Shown here: positions 6,280-12,905 of the stretch, piece by piece | Position numbering within the stretch: position 1 is the first letter of the stretch | Layout of the letters: the number at the start of each line of letters is the position of its first letter | Assembly (NCBI GenBank): GCA_009843675.1 | Contig: VYCZ01000433.1 | Coordinates: 1 to 13,156, forward strand | Length of the DNA: 13,156 bases | Direction: 5' to 3' | Source: Gammaproteobacteria bacterium | GTDB lineage: Bacteria; Pseudomonadota; Gammaproteobacteria; Eutrophobiales; Eutrophobiaceae | The notes under the pieces: model-generated | The model's database searches: none | The model's input: only the letters and a program-made list of their open reading frames with translations | What the model was told of the DNA's origin: nothing | Program-made: the position numbers and the translations under genes

Positions 6280-6554
6280 AGACCCAGTTCACCCTGCGCC
6301 TTGATGAGGCGGACAAGGAGCACATCGAGCAGCTGAAGGGGCGATTCGATGTGGGCACGGGCGCCGCGGCGGTGCTGCAGGCGGTTCGGCTGTTTTTGTC
6401 TGTGGAACGGCTCCGGCAGCAGAGAGACCTGGAGAACGCCAAACTGGAGCGGTTGTACATGGACCTGAAACAAGCGGCCCACGCCCTGCTCCAGTCGGAA
6501 GAGAATGCGAGCCTGTGCAGGCGCCGCCTGGCCGATCAACTGGAGGAGACATAA
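6276..6554 (+). CDS. ribbon-helix-helix-like small protein with coiled-coil tail
   Basis: Predicted 92 aa from GTG 6276, which overlaps the upstream TGA. Residues 3-9 (TQFTLRL) form one basic/polar beta strand, followed by a helix (DEADKEHIEQLKGRF), a glycine turn and a second helix (GAAAVLQAVRLFLSVERL). This is the CopG/Arc ribbon-helix-helix plan, in which a dimer places the strand in the DNA major groove. Residues about 48-90 are a long charged helix suited to coiled-coil pairing. If it binds DNA it would be another regulator of this operon, but the beta strand has only one strongly basic residue, so it may instead be structural. AGGAG near its end serves as ribosome site for the next gene. 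Confidence 0.65.
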   Translation: MKTQFTLRLDEADKEHIEQLKGRFDVGTGAAAVLQAVRLFLSVERLRQQRDLENAKLERLYMDLKQAAHALLQSEENASLCRRRLADQLEET

Positions 6555-6555
6555 C

Positions 6556-6819
6556 ATGAAACGAGCATCCCGTCACGCCCGCACCGGCAAGCCGGCGGCA
6601 GGCGGCAAAAACAAGTGCTATTTCCCTGACGTGGACAAAGGCGGCCATCGGCATTTTACGCAGATTAAGATGCCTGATGCGCCGGCGTCCGTGAAAGCCA
6701 TCGAGCGCCGCGGCCCGGACTGTTATATCGCCCACACGCCTAAGGGCAAAACCCAGCACCCCGACTTGCGGGCGGCGCTCAAGGCGGTCTATCCTGCCCT
6801 GTGCGGGGTTACTCATTGA
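6556..6819 (+). CDS. small basic hypothetical protein
   Basis: Predicted 87 aa, not recognised. The start at ATG 6556 is firm: GGAGGAG at 6542-6548 lies 7 nt upstream. The first 25 residues are very basic (MKRASRHARTGKPA). The rest looks like one small alpha/beta domain with aromatic and His residues (CYFPDVDKGGHRHFTQIK, and CYIAHTPKGKTQHPDL), ending in a helix with Leu-Arg-Ala-Ala-Leu-Lys-Ala. It has three Cys and five His, but not in a zinc-finger spacing. It is in the distal part of the early operon and its stop overlaps the next candidate start (TTGA). Confidence 0.6.
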   Translation: MKRASRHARTGKPAAGGKNKCYFPDVDKGGHRHFTQIKMPDAPASVKAIERRGPDCYIAHTPKGKTQHPDLRAALKAVYPALCGVTH

Positions 6820-6998
6820 TCAAGCATGTCAATGTCGAGTGCAGCACAGACCAGGACGACGTGCTCCTGACGCTGACGCTGCGCTGGCCGGCCACGTCGT
6901 TCCTGGCGCTGGCCCGGCAGGTCCAGGATGTCCTGCACCCGGTGCGCACTGTCAACCCGTCAAGACCCCCCATCGAGCACCAGGACCAGCCTGATTGA
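6816..6998 (+). CDS. small hypothetical protein, last gene of the early operon
   Basis: Predicted 60 aa from TTG 6816, which overlaps the preceding TGA (TTGA) and gives a natural start, MIKHVNVECSTDQDDVLLTL. GTG 6801 (65 aa) is an alternative with a 19-bp overlap. The N-terminal half alternates polar and hydrophobic residues as in beta strands; an amphipathic helix (SFLALARQVQDVL) follows, and the last 15 residues are Pro-rich. The stop codon TGA lies inside the first motif of the downstream operator array, so gene end and control site are interlocked. No family is recognised. Confidence 0.5.
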   Translation: MIKHVNVECSTDQDDVLLTLTLRWPATSFLALARQVQDVLHPVRTVNPSRPPIEHQDQPD

Positions 6999-7115
6999 TT
7001 GCGTTTCCGGGCTGTTCCTGGCACACCAGGTAACCGGAATGATTGCATTTAGCGTCGCCGGCGTGGCCGATCCTCCCCAGCCCCGCCAGGTCCTCACCCC
7101 AATTTGATTGCGCAC
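6995..7115 (+). promoter_or_regulatory. operator-like array downstream of the early operon (direct copy)
   Basis: The plus strand holds TTGATTGCGTTT (6995-7006), the dyad CCTGG-N4-CCAGG (7017-7030), AATGATTGC (7038-7046), GATCCTCC (7069-7076) and a further TTGATTGCGCAC (7104-7115). The first four elements mirror the array upstream of the transposase gene in inverted orientation. The last one has no clear partner there. This 195-bp gap between early and packaging operons is otherwise without a gene. Confidence 0.65.
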
Positions 7116-7121
7116 AACTTT

Positions 7122-7170
7122 TGACACGGGTTCCGTACCCGTGTCACTGCCGGACGGTATAGTGCCCGCC
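7122..7170 (+). promoter_or_regulatory. candidate activator-dependent promoter for the packaging operon
   Basis: A perfect dyad, TGACACGGGT-N5-ACCCGTGTCA (7122-7146), lies just before a good -10 hexamer, TATAGT (7158-7163). No -35 hexamer stands at the right distance: the TTGACA at 7121-7126 is 31 bp from the -10, far beyond the usual 17. A dyad centred near -36, combined with a strong -10 and no -35, is the plan expected for a promoter driven by a dimeric activator such as Mor or C. The predicted start point is about 7170-7171. The dyad could also act as a repressor site. Confidence 0.6.
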
Positions 7171-7197
7171 ATGGTCATCCAATTCTTCACCCCATGA
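7171..7197 (+). CDS. 8-residue leader peptide ORF at the predicted transcript start
   Basis: ATG 7171 begins a reading frame MVIQFFTP that ends in TGA 7195-7197, overlapping the DUF2730 gene start at 7194 as ATGA. The ATG sits 7 nt after the -10 hexamer, so the predicted mRNA would begin at or next to the AUG and be leaderless. The DUF2730 gene has no Shine-Dalgarno match in front of it, so re-initiation from this leader is a simple way to translate it. This rests on position and overlap only; the ORF is too short for composition evidence. Confidence 0.4.
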   Translation: MVIQFFTP

Positions 7198-7541
7198 CGC
7201 CCGAAGAGATCATCGTCTATATCTGGCGCGGTCTCATCACCTGCGGCATTACCGGCCTGGTGTGGTTGCTGGTCTGGCAGCGGCGCGTGGAGAAGCACAT
7301 GACACAGACCGATTCCGAGATTGAGAAGATCGAGGAAATCATTGCATCGGCCCACGACAACAAGTCGCGCATCTCCGTGCTGGAAAACCAGGTCAGCAAC
7401 CTGAACGTCTCGACGGAAATCCGGGAAATGGAGACACAGCTGACCGACATAGCCAAAACCACCCACCAGCAGTCCGGCGAGCTCAAGCAGATGAACATCA
7501 ATCTGAAAATGGTGCTCGATCACCTGATCGGAAGCAAATGA
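7194..7541 (+). CDS. DUF2730 family phage membrane/coiled-coil protein (Mu gp25-like)
   Basis: Predicted 115 aa. Residues 8-28 form one membrane segment (YIWRGLITCGITGLVWLLVW) preceded by an acidic N-terminus and followed by basic residues, consistent with a single-span protein. Residues 30-112 are a long coiled coil (EIEKIEEIIAS, SVLENQVSNLNV, REMETQLTDIAK). This is the pattern of DUF2730 proteins, which stand at the head of the packaging cluster in Mu-like phages. The exact role is not known. No ribosome site precedes ATG 7194, but the 8-codon leader overlaps it. The end overlaps the next gene as ATGA. Codon bias is weaker than in neighbouring genes, as is common for coiled coils. Confidence 0.85.
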   Translation: MTPEEIIVYIWRGLITCGITGLVWLLVWQRRVEKHMTQTDSEIEKIEEIIASAHDNKSRISVLENQVSNLNVSTEIREMETQLTDIAKTTHQQSGELKQMNINLKMVLDHLIGSK

Positions 7542-7843
7542 GCCAGTCATTCCACGCCACCCTCCTGGCCGAGCGCCGGCGTTTTATCCTGGACATTCTC
7601 AACCTGTCCAGCCCCCCGAAGCTTAACCACCGCTGCCTGGCCGTGGTGCTGGAGCAATACGGCCTGCGCCCGGCGGACGCCGCCCTGCGCAGCGACCTGC
7701 GTTGGCTGTTTGAGCGCGGCCTTATTACTATAGAGTACCTGGACAATATTCTGATTGCGGCCCTGACCCAGCGCGGGCGGGACGCGAGCGCGGACCGGCT
7801 GCGGGTGGACGGGGTGTCCCGCGACGGCATACCCGATGCGTAA
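7538..7843 (+). CDS. VpaChn25_0724-like phage protein (Mu gp26 position)
   Basis: Predicted 101 aa with a winged-helix-like order: FHATLLAERRRFILDILNL, a linker with Pro and Lys, NHRCLAVVLEQYGL, then the helix DAALRSDLRWLFERGLI and a strand (ITIEYLDNILIAALTQRGRDAS). The resemblance is to the small helical protein that Mu-like phages encode between DUF2730 and DUF3486, called VpaChn25_0724 family. Its role is unknown; position suggests head assembly or packaging rather than transcription, though the fold could bind DNA. The start overlaps the upstream stop (ATGA), and the end overlaps the small terminase gene by 8 bp. Confidence 0.75.
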   Translation: MSQSFHATLLAERRRFILDILNLSSPPKLNHRCLAVVLEQYGLRPADAALRSDLRWLFERGLITIEYLDNILIAALTQRGRDASADRLRVDGVSRDGIPDA

Positions 7844-8399
7844 GACGCCGAGAGCCAAGCGCGGCAAGATGAGCCGCATCCAGCAGCTGCCGCCGAAGAT
7901 CAAGGACATCCTGGACCGGCTGCTCCGGCGCAACGTGTCCCAGTCCGAGATCCTCCGGCAACTGGAGCCGTTGCTGACAGAGGCCGGGGAGGCGCCCTTA
8001 TCCAAATCCTCACTCAGCCGCTACGCCATGCGCATGGAGGCGGTGGGGGCGCGCATGCGCGAGGCGCGCGCGGTGGCGGAAGCTTTTACCGCCGGCGCCA
8101 CGGAATTTGACAGCGAGTCCCGCCTCGGCAAGCACATCATCGAGATGCTGCGCACACTCGCGTTCGACCACGTCATCAACCTGGAGCCGGGCGACAAGGA
8201 GAACCCGGTGAGCCTACAGGCGATCAAAGACCTGGCCCTAGCAGTGCAGCGCATGGAGAAGGCGGCGGACATGACAGTGCGCCGCGAGCGCGAGATCCGC
8301 CGGGAGGTGGCGGCGCAGGCGGAGACCGAGGCGAAGAAGCGGGGCATTTCCGGGGACACCGCGGCGGCCCTGCGCAAGGCGCTCCAGGAGGCCGCCTGA
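7836..8399 (+). CDS. DUF3486 family protein, terminase small subunit (Mu gp27-like)
   Basis: Predicted 187 aa. The family start is clear (KRGKMSRIQQLPPKIKDILDRLL), followed by a helix-turn-helix (NVSQSEILRQLEPLL, then LSKSSLSRYAMRME), a helical middle and a basic, Ala/Glu-rich C-terminal coil (REREIRREVAAQAETEAKK). In Mu the small subunit recognises the phage end and hands it to the large terminase. ATG 7836 is used; ATG 7869 (MSRIQQLPP) would match family N-termini even better and cannot be excluded. The stop and the next start share a base (TGATG). Confidence 0.88.
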   Translation: MRKTPRAKRGKMSRIQQLPPKIKDILDRLLRRNVSQSEILRQLEPLLTEAGEAPLSKSSLSRYAMRMEAVGARMREARAVAEAFTAGATEFDSESRLGKHIIEMLRTLAFDHVINLEPGDKENPVSLQAIKDLALAVQRMEKAADMTVRREREIRREVAAQAETEAKKRGISGDTAAALRKALQEAA

Positions 8400-9919
8400 T
8401 GTATAGCGACGGCCTGCCCATCCTGCTGTCCTACCAGTCCGCCTGGAACAACGACAGGGCGGACGTGGCTGTGATTGAAAAGTCCCGGCGCATCGGCATC
8501 TCCTGGGCGGACGCCAACGAGCGCATTGTATACGTGTCCACCGACGACACCCAGGGCGACGTGTACTACCAGAGCTACAACCACGATATGACCGCCGGCT
8601 ACATGCGCGACGCGCACGCCTGGGCCAAACGCCTCAATACGGCGGTGAGCGACGTCATCGAGGACGAGGTGATCGTCGATGAGGGTCAGACGGAGAAACG
8701 GTTTACGATTGACTGCCCGTCGGGCAACTATGTCCAGGCGCTGGCGTCCGGCCCGCACCTGTTCCGCAGCAAGGGCCGGCCGGGCGATATCGCCCTGATT
8801 GACGAGGCGGCCTTTGTGGTGGACCTGGAGGCCAGCCTGACCGCGGCCATGGCGTTCCTGATGTGGGGCGGGCGGGTGCGCGTGATGTCCACCCACGACG
8901 GCGAGGACAACGAGTTCTGCGACCTGGTGAACCAGGTCAAATCCGGACGCCGCAACTACTCCCTGCACACGGTCACGCTGGACGACGCGCTGGAGGCCGG
9001 GTTCTTCCGGCGCATCTGCAGCGTCAAGGGCCAGGCCTGGACGCAGGACAAGCAGGCGGAGTGGCGCCACAACCTCATCCACTCCTATGACACGGAGGAT
9101 GACGCCATGCAGGAGTTGTTCTGCGTGCCCCTGTCGGGCAGCTCAGTCTATTTCAGCCGGGCGTTGATTGAGAGCCGCATGAGCAGCCGCTACCCGGTGC
9201 TGCGCTTCAACGGCACGGACGAGTTCAACGCATACCCGGAGCCCACCCGGGAGCGCATCATGGATGACTGGCGCCGTGAGCACCTGCTGCCGCTCCTGGA
9301 CAACCTGGTACCGGAGCAACGCCACGTGTTCGGTATGGACTTCGGGCGCAGCGTGGACCTCAGCATCCTGGCGCCGATGGCCATTGCGCCGGCGCTCCGG
9401 CGCGTGTGCCCGTTCCTGGTGGAGTTGTCGAACGTGCCGCACCGCCAGCAGTCCAGCACCGTGCGCTTTATCTGCGACCGGCTGCCGCGCTTCTCCGGGG
9501 CGGCCATCGATGCGCGCGGCAACGGCTCGTTTGTCGCCGAGGATACGGCGGACGCCTACGGCTCCATCGTGGAGCAGGTGATGATCAGCGAGGAGTGGTG
9601 GCGCACCGTCATGCCGAAATACAAGGCGCTGTACGAGGACGACAAGATTGTGGTGCCGGCCTCGGACGCGGTGGTGCAGGACCACCGGGCGGTGCGCAAG
9701 GTGCGCGGCGTGCCCAAGATCGTCGAGCGCCACGCCAACAGCCAGGGCGCCGGCAAGCGGCACGGCGATTCGGTCGTGGGCCTGGCCATGGCGTCCATGG
9801 CCGCGGACGCGGATACGGGGCCGTTCGAGGTGCACGGCGACGGCGACCCGACTATGATGGAGACGCTGGACGACATGTTTGTCGGACAACCGGGAGGACG
9901 GTATGGCCGCGCCGCGTGA
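8399..9919 (+). CDS. terminase large subunit (Mu gp28-like)
   Basis: Predicted 506 aa motor that pumps DNA into the prohead and cuts it. The ATPase half has a Walker-A-like loop at residues 27-35 (EKSRRIGIS), in the variant form usual for Mu gp28 rather than GxxGxGKS. Walker B is at 131-138 (IALIDEAA), and a coupling motif (RVMSTHDG) lies at 161-168. The nuclease half has acidic residues of the RNase H-like site: Asp314 in GMDFGR, Asp371 in AIDARG and Asp457 in RHGDS. The N-terminus is short, with only about 25 residues before Walker A, so an adaptor-like N-terminal segment seen in longer terminases is missing. The last 17 bp overlap the portal gene. Confidence 0.93.
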   Translation: MYSDGLPILLSYQSAWNNDRADVAVIEKSRRIGISWADANERIVYVSTDDTQGDVYYQSYNHDMTAGYMRDAHAWAKRLNTAVSDVIEDEVIVDEGQTEKRFTIDCPSGNYVQALASGPHLFRSKGRPGDIALIDEAAFVVDLEASLTAAMAFLMWGGRVRVMSTHDGEDNEFCDLVNQVKSGRRNYSLHTVTLDDALEAGFFRRICSVKGQAWTQDKQAEWRHNLIHSYDTEDDAMQELFCVPLSGSSVYFSRALIESRMSSRYPVLRFNGTDEFNAYPEPTRERIMDDWRREHLLPLLDNLVPEQRHVFGMDFGRSVDLSILAPMAIAPALRRVCPFLVELSNVPHRQQSSTVRFICDRLPRFSGAAIDARGNGSFVAEDTADAYGSIVEQVMISEEWWRTVMPKYKALYEDDKIVVPASDAVVQDHRAVRKVRGVPKIVERHANSQGAGKRHGDSVVGLAMASMAADADTGPFEVHGDGDPTMMETLDDMFVGQPGGRYGRAA

Positions 9920-11375
9920 CCTGGTGCGGGCCATCATCGCCGATATCGGCGGCGGCCGGGACATCACCCGCGGCTACGTGGACATGCTCAACTACATCCA
10001 GCCGGAGGACCGCATCCTGCGCACCGTTGCCGGCGGAAACTACCAGGTCTATGAGGAGATCCTGACCGACGACCAGGTCAAGTCCACGTTCGCCCAGCGC
10101 CGCAACGCCATCCTGACGCGGGATTACCAGGTGCTGCCCGGTGGCGACATGCGCCGGGACAAGGCCGCGGCGGAGCACCTGGCGGAAATGCTCGATCACG
10201 TGCAGTGGGATGACGTGACCGAGAAGATGCTGTATTCCCGGTTCTACGGCTTCGGGGTGGCCGAGGCCGTGTGGGTCATGGACGGCCGACACGTGACCCT
10301 GGACCACCTGTACGTGCGCAACCGCCGGCGCTTCGTGTTTGATTCGGAGTTCCGCCTGCGCCTGCTGACCTTCCAGGACATGAACGGCGAGATCATGCCG
10401 GACAAGAAGTTCTGGAAGATAGCCGCCGGCGCCGACAACGATGACGAGCCTTACGGCCTGGGCCTGGCGCATCACCTGTACTGGCCGGTCTGGTTCAAGC
10501 GCAACCTGATTAAATTCTGGCTGGTGGCCGCCGACCGGTTCGGCGTGCCGTCCACCTACGGCAAGTACCACCCCAATGCCGGCGACGATGAGATACGAAA
10601 GCTGCTCGATGCGCTGGGCAAAATCCGCAGCGAGGCGCGGGTGGCCATCCCGGAGAGCACGGAAATCGGTACGCTGGATGCAACCCGTGGCACCTTCTCG
10701 TTCGACTCGCTCTATGACCGGCTCAATGCCGCCATCTCAAAAATCAATGTGGGTCAGACAATGACCACGGATGACGGATCGTTCCGCAGCCAGGCTGACG
10801 TGCACATGAGGGTGCAAAAGGAACTCATCATCGCCGACGACAAACTGATCAATGTATCGTTCAACCGCGGCATCGGTCGGTGGCTGACCGACTGGAATTA
10901 CCCGGGCGCGGCTTATCCCATCGTGCGCCGGATCACTGACGAGCAGCCTGACCTCGAGGCACAGGCCAAGCGCGACAAGATCATTGTCGATATGACCGGC
11001 CGCCGTCTGGATGAGCAGTATGTCGAGGACACCTATGACGTCACACTGACCGATGAGCGGGTGGGCGCCGCGCCGGCCGTGCCGGAACCAGAGCCCGGCG
11101 CAGAGCCGGGGGAGGACCCGACGGTTGATATGGGCGAGGGCACTGACGACGATATCGACCGGGCGCTGGGTGAGATCACCCCGGCGGATTACCAGGAGAT
11201 GATGGACCCGATCATCCAGCCGCTGCTGCAGTATGCGCGCTCGGACCCGGAGAATTTCCTGAGCGGCCTGGCGGAGCTGTACCCGCAACTGGACGCTGAC
11301 GAGCTGGAGCAGAAAATGGCCCGGGTCATCTTTGCCGCGGACGCGTACGGCCGCCTGGTCGAACCGGATGGCTGA
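9903..11375 (+). CDS. portal protein (DUF935, Mu gp29-like)
   Basis: Predicted 490 aa. The portal ring forms the DNA gate at one head vertex. Family features include DDQVKSTFAQRRNAILTRDYQVLPGG near the N-terminus, WDDVTEKMLYSRFYGFGVAEAVW, the HLYVRNRRRFVFD segment, and YWPVWFKRNLIKFWLVAADRFGVPS, in which Phe/Trp-rich helices line the ring. These are followed by the long helix with SKINVGQTMTTDDGSFRSQADVH. Residues about 395-425 are an acidic Pro/Glu/Gly linker, and the C-terminal 65 residues are helical. ATG 9903 is chosen over GTG 9879 because GGGAGGA sits 5 nt upstream of a natural N-terminus. It overlaps the MuF gene by 8 bp. Confidence 0.92.
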   Translation: MAAPRDLVRAIIADIGGGRDITRGYVDMLNYIQPEDRILRTVAGGNYQVYEEILTDDQVKSTFAQRRNAILTRDYQVLPGGDMRRDKAAAEHLAEMLDHVQWDDVTEKMLYSRFYGFGVAEAVWVMDGRHVTLDHLYVRNRRRFVFDSEFRLRLLTFQDMNGEIMPDKKFWKIAAGADNDDEPYGLGLAHHLYWPVWFKRNLIKFWLVAADRFGVPSTYGKYHPNAGDDEIRKLLDALGKIRSEARVAIPESTEIGTLDATRGTFSFDSLYDRLNAAISKINVGQTMTTDDGSFRSQADVHMRVQKELIIADDKLINVSFNRGIGRWLTDWNYPGAAYPIVRRITDEQPDLEAQAKRDKIIVDMTGRRLDEQYVEDTYDVTLTDERVGAAPAVPEPEPGAEPGEDPTVDMGEGTDDDIDRALGEITPADYQEMMDPIIQPLLQYARSDPENFLSGLAELYPQLDADELEQKMARVIFAADAYGRLVEPDG

Positions 11376-12762
11376 TGATTTCGACCTGGCCCATGCCACC
11401 CGGCTCCCCAACCGGCAGGCCATAGAGTACTTCCGGGCCAGAACGCCCAGCGCCACGCAGTGGAACTGGTTCGACCTGCTGGGGGACGCCCACGCCAAAT
11501 CCTTCGTCGTCGCCAAGGCCGTGCGCACCGACGTACTGAGCAGCATCCACCGGCAGATGACCAGGGCGATTGAGAAAGGCATCAGCGAGGCGGAGTTCGT
11601 CCGCAACCTGGAGATTAACCTCAAGAAGCTGGGCTGGTGGGGCAAGCAGGTCATCGTCAGCCCGGACGGGGGCGCCGAGCTGGTGCAGCTGGGGTCGCCG
11701 CACCGGCTGCGCACGATTTTCCGTACCAATATGAAGGTCGGGCGCGCGCACGGCGCCTACCGCCGCCAGGTCAGCAACGCGGCCAACCAGCCGTATTTAA
11801 TGTACGTGGCCATCCTGGACAGGGTCACGCGCCCGGCGCACGCAGCCATGCACGGCAAGGTGTTCCGGGCGGACGACCCCATCTGGAAGACCCACTACCC
11901 GCCGAACGGGTTCAACTGCCGCTGCTCCGTCATGGCCTTGAGCGAGCGGGACATGGAACGGCAGGGACTGACCGTCTCCGACAGCGAGGGGCATCTTCAA
12001 CAGATAAAGCAGGAGGCCGGCGTCAACAAGCGTACCGGTGAGGTGATCACCGTGCGCGGCACGCAATACCGGTTCACCGGCAAGGACGGCAAATCGCGGG
12101 TGATGACCCCGGACCCGGGCTGGAGCTACAACCCCGGCCGTGCCGGCGGCGGTTCCGCCGGGACCGCGCCGCCGGGCGCCTCAGCCTCCCGCGTGGTCGG
12201 CGCCGAATCACGCCTCCTGGTCAAGTCGGCAAACCAGGCCCCGCCGCAGGTGGCCAGGGATATGGTGCGCGAGACGGTGACGAGCGACCGGTTTGCCGAG
12301 GCGTTCGAGGGTGACGCGCTCCGGGGCTGGCCGCTGGCGGTCGTGCCTGACACGGTGCTGCGGTCACTGCGCGAGGGCGGCGTGAAAACCGATGCACAGG
12401 TGGTCACTTGGCAAGTGGAGAGAGGCAAGCTGCCGCGCCAGCACCCCGCGGTGGAACTTGATCAGGTGCGCCTGCTGCAAGCCACTCTGGACCGTGGCGA
12501 GGTAATTTGGGAAAGGCCGCGGCGACACTTGACAGGGCCGGGACGTCCACGACAGGGTAATCGCCACAGTATCCTGGCGCACTACCGGGATGATGGCGGC
12601 ACCTGGTGGCGTTACGCCATCACTGTCCGGCCCGGCAGCCTGCCGATGATTACAGTGTTTGACTACCCTACTGGACAGGGCCGGGATGCCGTATTCAATG
12701 AAGGACGCAATATCGTGGTGCTGCAGGACTGGGATGCGGCCAGGTGGCGGGATGGACAATAA
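11368..12762 (+). CDS. F: MuF-like minor head protein with large C-terminal extension, possible toxin-type domain
   Basis: Predicted 464 aa from ATG 11368, overlapping the portal gene by 8 bp. Residues 1-200 are the phage Mu F-like domain: FYFRAR-type start near 20, TIFRTNMKVGRAHGAYRR (117-133), the conserved DRVTRPAHAAMHGKVF, then YPPNGFNCRCSV at 177-188. This is a minor head protein that interacts with the portal. Residues 253-275 are a Gly/Ala/Ser/Pro linker. Residues 276-464 are extra. They include helices (QVARDMVRETV, SDRFAEAFEG), then alternating strands with conserved-looking His/Trp/Arg (VIWERPRRHLTG, GNRHSILAHYRDDG, TWWRYAITVRPG, ITVFDYPTG). MuF proteins of temperate phages often end in polymorphic toxin domains, including barnase/EndoU/ColicinE5/RelE-like (PBECR) nuclease folds. 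A match here is inferred, not proven. Confidence 0.88.
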   Translation: MADDFDLAHATRLPNRQAIEYFRARTPSATQWNWFDLLGDAHAKSFVVAKAVRTDVLSSIHRQMTRAIEKGISEAEFVRNLEINLKKLGWWGKQVIVSPDGGAELVQLGSPHRLRTIFRTNMKVGRAHGAYRRQVSNAANQPYLMYVAILDRVTRPAHAAMHGKVFRADDPIWKTHYPPNGFNCRCSVMALSERDMERQGLTVSDSEGHLQQIKQEAGVNKRTGEVITVRGTQYRFTGKDGKSRVMTPDPGWSYNPGRAGGGSAGTAPPGASASRVVGAESRLLVKSANQAPPQVARDMVRETVTSDRFAEAFEGDALRGWPLAVVPDTVLRSLREGGVKTDAQVVTWQVERGKLPRQHPAVELDQVRLLQATLDRGEVIWERPRRHLTGPGRPRQGNRHSILAHYRDDGGTWWRYAITVRPGSLPMITVFDYPTGQGRDAVFNEGRNIVVLQDWDAARWRDGQ

Positions 12763-12905
12763 TGTCGATCAGCAAAACCTGGAGGGCGGAACTCCCCACG
12801 TCATCCGGCCTATTCGGGCCGCCCCTTCGAAAAGGGGCCTCTACGGTCATCCTGTACTCGATTTTGCCGACCGACACGCAGAGTATAGCACATGATACCC
12901 CTTGA
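12762..12905 (+). CDS. possible 47-aa protein, uncertain
   Basis: A short frame starts at ATG 12762, using the last base of the MuF stop, and ends at TGA 12903-12905, overlapping the methyltransferase start by 14 bp. The sequence (MSISKTWRAELPTSS at the start) has no recognised motif. There is no ribosome site apart from coupling to the MuF stop. The region also contains hairpins that could be the real feature. It could be a remnant or, given the possible toxin domain just upstream, a small partner protein, but nothing in the sequence shows this. Confidence 0.25.
   Translation: MSISKTWRAELPTSSGLFGPPLRKGASTVILYSILPTDTQSIAHDTP
12822..12839 (+). terminator. hairpin after the MuF gene, weak terminator candidate
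   Basis: GCCCCTT, a CGAA loop and AAGGGGC form a perfect 7-bp stem about 60 bp after the MuF stop. A second small stem (CGGCC-N6-GGCCG) lies directly upstream. No T-run follows, so intrinsic termination would be poor. It might pause polymerase, stabilise the operon mRNA or mark the boundary with the AT-richer insertion downstream. Confidence 0.35.

Noticed and set aside
2158..7115. The paired arrays as phage genome ends (attL/attR)
   Set aside because: Phage genes continue outward on both sides in the same style, so these are internal sites rather than the ends of the present element.
7121..7147. Intrinsic terminator of the early operon formed by the 25-bp dyad
   Set aside because: The stem is good but no T-run follows on either strand, and a -10 hexamer is correctly placed for a start instead.
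7121..7163. Standard sigma-70 promoter using TTGACA 7121-7126 and TATAGT 7158-7163
   Set aside because: The spacer is 31 bp, far from 17, and TTGACA is mostly part of the dyad arm.
7752..7760. Further TGATTGCGG match inside the gene at 7538-7843
   Set aside because: It lies within well-biased coding sequence with no companion dyad or second motif at 43 bp, so it is probably chance.
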